Shown here: positions 1 to 4,967 of the stretch, piece by piece
Layout: every line of letters starts with the position of its first letter
Numbering within the stretch: position 1 is the stretch's first letter
Notes under the pieces: model-generated
The model's database searches: none
What the model was told of the DNA's origin: nothing
Seen by the model: only the letters and a program-made list of their open reading frames with translations
Translations under genes and position numbers: made by a program
Assembly (NCBI GenBank): GCA_013139625.1
Contig: WTAK01000347.1
Coordinates: 1-5,989, forward strand
DNA length: 5,989 nucleotides
DNA from: Candidatus Delongbacteria bacterium
Lineage (GTDB): Bacteria > UBA4055
Direction: 5' to 3'

Positions 1-1317
1 ACATATCCTTATGATGAAAGTTTGTATGATATTTCCCTTGAACCAACTAATGGATTTTCGACAGGTTTTAATCCGACATTTGCTATCATCGGATTTGATG
101 GAACAGATAAAATCGTTTACTGGGATAGTATCAAGTATGCAGATGGTGACCTTGAAGGAACAGAGGATTTCAGAACAGCTCTAAATAGAGCTATAAATGA
201 ATTCCCTCGTGAAGGTGTTTACCTAGATAACTCTATCGCAGACAAATTGTACGAAGTAGGATTTAGTGAAGATATTGATATATCTAGTGCTTTTGGGGAA
301 TATGAAGCAAATCCTGTCACTATAACTCTTGAAGGAAATACTGACCCATCTGCAGTTACTGCCACTTTAGATGGAAATACTCTTACTTTATCTGCAATTG
401 GAATCACAGAAACTTCTGCAACTATTACATTAAAAGGTGAATCAATTGTAAATAACAAAACAATGTCTTTCGAAGTTTATACAAACGATCCAAGTAGTTT
501 TATCGGAATGGATCAAGGTTTTGAAACTGAGTTATTTCCTCCTCCTTTTTGGGAAATTAAATACAATACTATTGCTGATGGTGGTCTGAATGGAGCAAAT
601 CTTGTTGACCCTATACCAACAGAAGAAACATGGTATAACAATACTACAGCAGACTCAAGTTTCTCTTCTGGACCGAATTACATTCATTCAGGAGATAATT
701 CAGCTCTTATTCAATACTGGGCTCCTGAATTTAATTGGTTGATCTCTCCCGAATTACAGCTGGATTATGATGATTATTTCTTGAAATTCTGGATATGGTT
801 TGATAACTCGTATGCTTCAAAATTCCATGTTTTAGTTGATGATGGTACTAAAGGATGGACCAGTATTTTAGCTTTAAGTGCTGCTGATTCAAATCATTTT
901 GACTCTGAAATTGAATTAAGTTTAAGTTCATATCATAATCAAACTATCAGGATCGCTTTTGTTCATGAAAGTAACGGTGGAATGGAAGTTGCCTTGGATG
1001 ACATTACTATCACATCACCTACCGGAATAAATGACAATGGACAATTTACAATTTGCAATTTGCAATTAGAGCAGAATTATCCGAATCCCTTCAACCCTTC
1101 AACTATGATAAATTTTTCTGTGGAAGAAAAAAATCATGTAAGTTTAAGTGTTTTCAATCAAAACGGTCAATTGGTTAATACTCTTATAAATGGAGTTAAA
1201 GAGTCTGGAAATTATTCAGTTAATTTTAAAGCTAATGGTCTGAGTGCCGGAATATATTATTATACTTTAACAACGGATAATGACACAATTTCCAAAAAAA
1301 TGATCCTAATAAAATAG
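1..1317 (+). CDS. Secreted thioredoxin-fold/adhesin-like protein with T9SS type A sorting domain (5' truncated by window)
   Basis: The frame is open from base 1, so the gene starts before the window; the first in-window start-like codon (TTG at 22) is internal. The visible 438 residues fall into four parts. Residues 1 to about 70 are the C-terminal half of a thioredoxin-like fold, with a cis-proline-type 'FNPTFAIIG' strand and a 'DFRTALNRAI' helix that match the same region of the two downstream genes. Residues about 76-162 are a cadherin/Ig-like domain ('IADKL...DIDISSAF', 'DPSAVTATLDGNTLTL'). Residues about 172-340 are a MAM/'choice-of-anchor J' jelly roll ('WLISPELQL', 'VALDDITI'). Residues about 357-438 are a T9SS type A tail starting 'QNYPNPFNPST' and ending 'KKMILIK'. 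That tail is known to route proteins across the outer membrane. The redox active site lies upstream, so whether it is CxxC or UxxC is unknown. Stop is TAG; a terminator follows. Confidence 0.88.
   Translation, partial: TYPYDESLYDISLEPTNGFSTGFNPTFAIIGFDGTDKIVYWDSIKYADGDLEGTEDFRTALNRAINEFPREGVYLDNSIADKLYEVGFSEDIDISSAFGEYEANPVTITLEGNTDPSAVTATLDGNTLTLSAIGITETSATITLKGESIVNNKTMSFEVYTNDPSSFIGMDQGFETELFPPPFWEIKYNTIADGGLNGANLVDPIPTEETWYNNTTADSSFSSGPNYIHSGDNSALIQYWAPEFNWLISPELQLDYDDYFLKFWIWFDNSYASKFHVLVDDGTKGWTSILALSAADSNHFDSEIELSLSSYHNQTIRIAFVHESNGGMEVALDDITITSPTGINDNGQFTICNLQLEQNYPNPFNPSTMINFSVEEKNHVSLSVFNQNGQLVNTLINGVKESGNYSVNFKANGLSAGIYYYTLTTDNDTISKKMILIK
1034..1068 (+). repeat. Five tandem 7-bp units in the linker before the T9SS domain
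   Basis: Reading from 1034 gives ACAATGG, ACAATTT, ACAATTT, GCAATTT, GCAATTA, five degenerate copies of a heptamer (consensus RCAATTT). Because 7 is not a multiple of 3, the protein repeat is hidden: the stretch encodes a hydrophilic linker (around NDNGQFTICNLQL) between the jelly roll and the 'QNYPNPFNP' sorting domain. Similar AT-rich heptamer tracts and 'NYELK'-like linkers before sorting domains are, from memory, common in FCB candidate phyla. The equivalent linker in the minus-strand gene lacks it. Confidence 0.8.
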
Positions 1318-1343
1318 TATTACCATTGAAATATCCTTTTATG

Positions 1344-1372
1344 AAGGCGAGAAAATATCTCGCCTTTTTTTT
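1344..1372 (+). terminator. Rho-independent terminator of the first gene
   Basis: A perfect 9-bp stem (AAGGCGAGA at 1344-1352 with TCTCGCCTT at 1358-1366) closes a 5-nt loop (AAATA) and runs into eight Ts (1365-1372). It starts 27 bases after the TAG stop, so the first gene is probably transcribed separately from the next one. Confidence 0.93.
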
Positions 1373-1412
1373 ATGAGTTTTATCATACGTGAATTACTTA
1401 ACAATTTTACTG

Positions 1413-1441
1413 TTGACAAAACAATATCAATATATTATTTT
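1413..1441 (+). promoter_or_regulatory. Candidate sigma70-type promoter for the first selenoprotein gene
   Basis: TTGACA at 1413-1418 matches the -35 consensus, and 17 bases later TATTTT (1436-1441) is a weak -10 (4 of 6). The region is very AT-rich, so the -10 assignment is uncertain; TATTAT at 1433-1438 is a better hexamer with poor spacing. It lies about 90 bases before the start codon, after the upstream terminator. The downstream paralogue has the same 'TTGACAAAACA' block. Confidence 0.5.
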
Positions 1442-1517
1442 GCGAATATTCAAATAATTCTATATATATAAAGTTATATATAATTAACAATATGTAAGTA
1501 CTATTACTATATAAATT

Positions 1518-1522
1518 GGAGG
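1518..1522 (+). promoter_or_regulatory. Ribosome binding site fixing the ATG at 1529
   Basis: GGAGG lies 6 bases before the ATG. The block GGAGGAAAAGTATGAAAAA is identical to that before the next gene (3262-3280), which supports this start and a common origin of the two genes. Confidence 0.9.
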
Positions 1523-1528
1523 AAAAGT

Positions 1529-3082
1529 ATGAAAAAATTATTGATGATGCTTACAATAGCATTAGCAATGTCAGTTTATGGTCAGTATGTGATTGGCGAT
1601 AATGTTACTGACATCGGCTGGGATGATTCAAAAGATGGAACAATCGTTTCTGAAACCATCCAAAACTTCGTGGACAACAAAAAAGTACTTCTTATGTCAT
1701 GGGGATACTTGGGTTGACCTGGTTGTGAAACGGAGGGTCCGTTATTAGAAGTAATCTGGCAAGATTACACAGAATCACAAATTCATGTAGTTTATGCAGA
1801 CACTCAGAACTCAAGCATTCCAAGTTTACTTGGTGCTGGTTATCAAGATCAATGGTCTCCAGATCCACCTGTAACTTTCTATGTTTCAGGTAACGCTGCA
1901 ACAGTTGGTTTGGGATCTTACTACAGTCAGTATGGTGATGGTTATGTACCTTACACTGTGGTTATTGGAAGAGATAGGAAATTATACTTTTCAATGAGTG
2001 GATATGATGATGATGCTTGTAGAGCTGCAATTGACCAAGCTATAGCTGATTATGGTGGCTTAGTTTATGTTGCAAACCCAATTAGTGATAAATTATTTGG
2101 TTTTAATGACTCAGAGATCTTAGATGTTTCAACTGTGTTTGATCAGTATGAACCAGAAATCGTAAATGTTACTATTTTGAACAACTCAAATCCATCTGCG
2201 GTTACAGCTTCAATGTCTAAAGCAAATACATTAAATTTAACTGCAAGCTCTTCAAATGCTGGTCAGGCAATAATTACCCTTGAAGGAAGAGATATTGACA
2301 ATAATACTGCAACTACAGAGATCTCAGTTACAGTATACGATGCAGATCCACAATATACTAACATCGAAGATTTTGAAGATGGTAATTTCACCGGAACATA
2401 TACTTGGATATTATCAAGTCTTGGTCAGGGTGCAAGAGATTGGACAGTTGCAACAACATCTCCATATGAGGGAACTTATTGTGCCGAATCAGGATCTATC
2501 AGAGATGATGGAAGTACTACAATTGAACTTGATCTTACCTATACATTAGATGGATTAATTGGATTCCAACAAAAAACATCATCTGAATTAGATTGGGATT
2601 GGTTGATCTTCTATATTGATGATGTTGAACAAGGTAAGCTTAGTGGTGTAACTGCATGGGAACAAGCAATTTATGATGTTGCTGCTGGTGCACATAATTT
2701 CAAATGGGTATATATCAAGGATTCAAATACTGATGGTGGGACAGATCAAGCATGGGTTGATTACATTCAATTTATTGAATTGCCACCTCAGGCAAACCTA
2801 ACAGCTCCTGCTAATGTTGTAACAACAGCCGATGCAGCAAATGTAACAATTACTTGGGATGCTGTAGCTGGTGCTACAAGCTATGTTGTATATTCTTCAG
2901 TTGATCCTTACGGAACTTTTGCAATTGACAACTCTGGTACTTTCAATGGTGAGGAGTGGTCAAGTTCTTTAGTTACAAAAAACTTTTACTATGTTATTGC
3001 TACTAATGCTAAAAGTAAAATTCCACAGACAATTGAAGTTAAATCACCAAAAATAAAAGTGAAAAAAAGCTTAGTTGAATAA
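1529..3082 (+). CDS. Secreted thioredoxin-fold selenoprotein (Sec63, UPGC motif) with cadherin-like, jelly-roll and FN3 domains
   Basis: This reads as one 517-residue protein if the TGA at 1715-1717 is selenocysteine; nothing else interrupts the frame to the TAA. Residues 1-18 are a signal peptide (KK, hydrophobic core, 'VYG' before Q19). Residues about 20-175 are a TlpA/redoxin-like thioredoxin fold: 'VGDNVTDIGW'-type start, a strand 'KKVLLMSWG', active site U63-P-G-C66 followed by 'ETEGPLLE', and cis-Pro141 in 'GYVPYTVVIG'. Next come a cadherin/Ig-like domain (about 183-272), a jelly roll (about 278-417), an FN3 domain (about 424-493, 'ATSYVVYSSVDPYGTF') and a Lys-rich tail. The protein should act outside the cytoplasm as a thiol/selenol oxidoreductase; its substrate is unknown. 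Unlike the first gene, it has no T9SS tail. The alternative, a 62-residue peptide plus a headless second ORF, is unlikely because the paralogue has TGA at the same position. Confidence 0.88.
1715..1717 (+). other. In-frame TGA read as selenocysteine (Sec63)
   Basis: The codon sits in Y-L-G-[TGA]-P-G-C, the first position of a thioredoxin CxxC motif, where Sec commonly replaces the reactive Cys. Thioredoxin-fold sequence continues in frame on both sides (strand before, 'PLLE' helix after). The base after TGA is C, as in E. coli fdhF. Stops of all four genes are TAA or TAG, while TGG encodes the many tryptophans, so general UGA-to-Trp reassignment is not indicated. Confidence 0.88.
1722..1751 (+). 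promoter_or_regulatory. Bacterial SECIS hairpin of the first selenoprotein gene
   Basis: The core is AACGGA (1729-1734), loop GGG (1735-1737) and TCCGTT (1738-1743): 6 bp within the coding region just after the TGA. The loop begins 18 nt after the TGA, starts with G, and fits the bacterial SECIS rule of a G-led apical loop roughly 16-37 nt downstream. An imperfect lower stem is possible to about 1722-1751 with U1742 bulged, mirroring the element at 3490-3519. SelB would bind this structure on the mRNA. Confidence 0.75.
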
Positions 3083-3087
3083 ATACA

Positions 3088-3110
3088 TTGGAACTTATTA
3101 GAAGTTCTAA
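3088..3110 (+). repeat. Inverted repeat just after the stop codon of the first selenoprotein gene
   Basis: TTGGAACTT (3088-3096) pairs with AAGTTCTAA (3102-3110) over a 5-nt loop, 9 bp with one G-U. It sits immediately upstream of the terminator, and its right arm is part of a repeat found after the next gene. It may protect the 3' end or be a duplication remnant. Confidence 0.65.
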
Positions 3111-3154
3111 TAAAAAAAGTCCTGAAAATCATCTCTCCTGTCGGGACTTTTTTT
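3102..3154 (+). repeat. 53-bp intergenic repeat, copy 1 (copy 2 at 4893-4945)
   Basis: Counting by eye, the copies differ at three internal positions (3123 T/C, 3130 C/T, 3140 G/A), plus one T fewer in the T-run of copy 2. The unit covers the right arm of the GAACTT/AAGTTC inverted repeat and the whole terminator, including its large loop. It lies downstream of both selenoprotein genes, so it was either duplicated with them or is a dispersed terminator type. Confidence 0.85.
3112..3154 (+). terminator. Rho-independent terminator of the first selenoprotein gene, with a large conserved loop
   Basis: AGTCCTGA (3118-3125) pairs with TCGGGACT (3141-3148), with one G-U, and the stem extends by A3112-3117 with T3149-3154. 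The 15-nt loop (3126-3140) is much larger than needed and nearly identical to that of the terminator at 4903-4944. The A-run on the left makes it potentially bidirectional. Confidence 0.92.
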
Positions 3155-3179
3155 ATTGCATATTTTTTTTGTTTTTTAA

Positions 3180-3208
3180 TTGACAAAACATAGAATTAAT
3201 GTTATATA
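3180..3208 (+). promoter_or_regulatory. Candidate sigma70-type promoter for the second selenoprotein gene
   Basis: TTGACA (3180-3185) is followed after exactly 17 bases by TATATA (3203-3208), a partial -10 match (4 of 6) in AT-rich DNA. It lies just after the upstream terminator and 64 bases before the ATG. It shares 'TTGACAAAACA' with the promoter at 1413, so the two genes may be controlled alike but transcribed as separate units. Confidence 0.6.
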
Positions 3209-3261
3209 TGAAATATCCTATGAATAGATGTGAAAATATTAACAAAGATGTAAAACAAAAC

Positions 3262-3266
3262 GGAGG
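3262..3266 (+). promoter_or_regulatory. Ribosome binding site fixing the ATG at 3273
   Basis: GGAGG with 6-base spacing to the ATG; the flanking block matches that at 1518-1536. This start gives a signal peptide directly, supporting the choice. Confidence 0.9.
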
Positions 3267-3272
3267 AAAAGT

Positions 3273-4814
3273 ATGAAAAAAATGTTACTCATCGCATTGA
3301 TGCTGATGGCGGTATGCAGTTTCGCTGTCTACAATGTCGGTGACACTGTATCGTCAACTGATAACATCAGTTGGACGATAACTGGTCCAACAGGACACCC
3401 AGATGTAGGTTTGCAGGACAATCTGTTCAATATGGTCGGATCACGACTAAAACCCGTAATGATCTTTTTTGGTCAGGACTGGTGACCTGGTTGTAATACG
3501 GCGGCGCCGTTATTACAACAATGGTACGACGAAGAATTCGGACCAACAGGAACAGCAAATGGAGGAGCATATGCAGGTAAGTCTTACTGGATATGTACAG
3601 AAGACTGGGGATCGCTATATCAGAATCCCGAACAAAATTACCCGATTGATCTTGAAGTGTACAATAAATCTGGCGGTTTCGGTAATGGATATGTACCATT
3701 ATTCATTGTAGTCGGGAATCTGAATAAAGTCTATTATGACGAGAATGATGGATACGTTGATGAAGGTTTTAGAACTGCTTTAAGACTTGCTATTGACGAA
3801 ATGCCTGCACCTGGTAATGCGAATTTTTCTGTATCTTCGTTCGCACCTACAGCAGCAGAGAATACATCCATTCAGGATTTATTTAATATTGATAGCGATG
3901 GAGGAGGAGACCTTAGTTACAGCCTTGCAATTGAATATGGCAGTGTTGTAGCATCGGGAAGTACATGGCATACAAATGATTTTAATTCTGGAATAGGCTA
4001 TACCAATACCGGATGGGCAATACAAGTCGGTGATACATGGAATGACGGGACTGATTGTGCTGATGCTGCTGATAGTTCCACACCTAGTGTAATGACATCG
4101 GATGCTTTCGATACATCAGGAATTGGTGACAGATTATGGCTTGAACTCAAGTATGGAACGTCATATAAGACAGGAGCATATCTGATGGCTGAATACTGGG
4201 ATGGTTCACAATGGGTAGAAGTATGGAGATTTGAAGAAAGCGGTGTTGGTTCTGCTAAAATTGAACTTCCTATCAAATCGACCAATACTCAGGTAAGATT
4301 TACTGCTGTAGGTCAAAGAGTTCAGGGTGTATGGTCTATCGAAAGACTTGATGATATTGCAGTTTATTCTGATGACCAAGCTTACCAATGGTTACTTTTT
4401 GATAATGTTAATGAATGGGGAGAACCAACAGAAGTCGGATCGATACCTGCTGGTACGAACAAGGATTTTAATCTTACATTCGATGCGACAGGTCTAACAG
4501 CAGGTACATATAATGCTGATATCAAAGTAACATGCTCTGACCCAGATGATTCACCGTTCACTCTACCAGTTACATTTACAGTAACTTCTGGTGGTGGTGG
4601 TGATCCAGCTCAACCTGCAAATGTGGTTACAGGTATATCTGGAACTGATCTTGTTATTGATTGGGATGTTTCAGCGAATGCAACAGGGTATGATGTTTAT
4701 TCATCTGATGATCCTTACGGAACATTTACTTTTGTTACTTCAGTTGGTACTAATCAATATACAGTTGCAGCTGATCAAGCTAAATTGTTCTATTATATTA
4801 TCGCAACGAATTAA
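3273..4814 (+). CDS. Secreted thioredoxin-fold selenoprotein (Sec71, UPGC motif) with Hydin-like, jelly-roll and FN3 domains
   Basis: With TGA 3483-3485 read as selenocysteine, this is one 513-residue protein ending in TAA. Residues 1-18 form a signal peptide ('CSFA' before V19). Residues about 20-180 are a TlpA/redoxin-like thioredoxin fold: 'VGDTV' start, strand 'KPVMIFFGQDW', active site U71-P-G-C74 followed by 'NTAAPLLQQW', and cis-Pro142 in 'GYVPLFIVVG'. The head matches the preceding gene (UPGCxTxxPLL). Downstream the architecture differs: 'FNIDSDGGGDLSYSL' (about 205-218) resembles the first half of a Hydin/BACON-like domain, a jelly roll fills about 233-368, and 'WLLFDN...TFDATGLTAGTYNADI' (about 373-438) resembles the second half. 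A Gly linker leads to a terminal FN3 (about 445-513) ending 'FYYIIATN'. Location should be extracytoplasmic and role thiol/selenol redox; partner unknown. The 5' part looks less AT-rich than its neighbours by eye. Confidence 0.9.
3483..3485 (+). other. In-frame TGA read as selenocysteine (Sec71)
   Basis: The codon sits in Q-D-W-[TGA]-P-G-C, homologous to the TGA at 1715, and is followed by the same CCTGGTTGT bases. Tryptophan immediately before it matches the usual thioredoxin W-C-x-x-C arrangement, so Sec occupies the nucleophilic Cys position. The reading frame is otherwise clean through 513 residues. Confidence 0.92.
3490..3519 (+). promoter_or_regulatory. Bacterial SECIS hairpin of the second selenoprotein gene
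   Basis: GTTGTAATA (3490-3498) pairs perfectly with TATTACAAC (3511-3519), and CGGC (3499-3502) with GCCG (3506-3509). This gives 13 bp with a single bulged U (3510) and a GGC loop (3503-3505). The loop starts 18 nt after the TGA, the same spacing as in the upstream gene. A bulged U plus a G-led loop is reminiscent of E. coli fdhF, although there the bulge is on the 5' arm. So stable a stem inside a coding region beside an in-frame TGA is strong evidence for SelB-dependent recoding. Confidence 0.88.
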
Positions 4815-4847
4815 AGAATTCTGAGAGTTCTTGTATAAAGAATAAAA

Positions 4848-4901
4848 TTAGAACTTCTTAATTAAAAACAATTAAGCCTGTTAAACCTTAATAAGTTCTA
4901 A
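4848..4901 (+). repeat. Nested inverted repeats downstream of the second selenoprotein gene
   Basis: Outer arms TTAGAACTT (4848-4856) and AAGTTCTAA (4893-4901) are a perfect 9-bp pair. Inside, CTTAATT (4857-4863) pairs with AATTAAG (4870-4876) around a 6-nt loop. The outer pair corresponds to the one at 3088-3110 but is separated by 36 nt instead of 5, as though extra sequence had been inserted in the loop. Confidence 0.65.
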
Positions 4902-4945
4902 TAAAAAAAGTCCCGAAAATTATCTCTCCTATCGGGACTTTTTTA
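4893..4945 (+). repeat. 53-bp intergenic repeat, copy 2 (copy 1 at 3102-3154)
   Basis: This copy matches copy 1 at an offset of 1791 bases. All three internal substitutions preserve or improve possible base pairing: T3123-G3143 becomes C4914-G4934, and the possible C3130-G3140 pair becomes T4921-A4931. Confidence 0.85.
4903..4944 (+). terminator. Bidirectional terminator between the convergent genes
   Basis: AGTCCCGA (4909-4916) pairs perfectly with TCGGGACT (4932-4939). Flanking A4903-4908 and the T-run to 4944 provide U-tracts in both directions, so it can end the plus-strand selenoprotein gene and the minus-strand gene whose stop is 23 bases away. The 15-nt loop (4917-4931) contains ATCTCTCCT, as in the terminator at 3112-3154. 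Confidence 0.93.
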
Positions 4946-4967
4946 TTTCGTGATATTTTACTTCGAC

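Noticed and set aside
1460..1492. AT-only tract (tatatata...) as an origin or protein-binding array
   Set aside because: No repeated box or DnaA-like motif is visible; in such AT-rich intergenic DNA the tract is unremarkable.
1529..1717. A separate 62-residue secreted peptide ending at the TGA
   Set aside because: The frame continues with thioredoxin-fold sequence (PGC...PLLE, cis-Pro strand) for 454 more residues, and the paralogue has the TGA in the same motif; a SECIS-like hairpin follows.
2280..2549. An 89-residue ORF in another frame inside the first selenoprotein gene
   Set aside because: It is low-complexity (Leu/Gln/Ile-rich), has no ribosome site, and lies inside a frame with clear domain homology.
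3273..3329. Lipoprotein signal peptide (Cys15) in the second selenoprotein
   Set aside because: The residues before the Cys are M-A-V, lacking the small residue needed at -1 in a lipobox; a type I cleavage after A18 fits better.
3273..3485. A separate 70-residue peptide, or a pseudogene broken by a nonsense mutation
   Set aside because: The same TGA position in two diverged paralogues, an otherwise clean frame and a 13-bp downstream hairpin argue for recoding, not decay.
3998..4285. A 95-residue minus-strand ORF opposite the second selenoprotein gene
   Set aside because: Ser/Pro-rich shadow of the plus-strand coding sequence, without a ribosome site or recognisable domain.
4591..4824. A 77-residue ORF overlapping the FN3 domain
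   Set aside because: Frame-shifted shadow with Leu/Met/Gln-rich composition; the FN3 reading of the main frame is clear.
3102..4945. The two intergenic repeats as a CRISPR array or insertion sequence ends
   Set aside because: Only two copies about 1.8 kb apart with whole genes between, each folding as a terminator; no spacers, no transposase and no target-site duplications.
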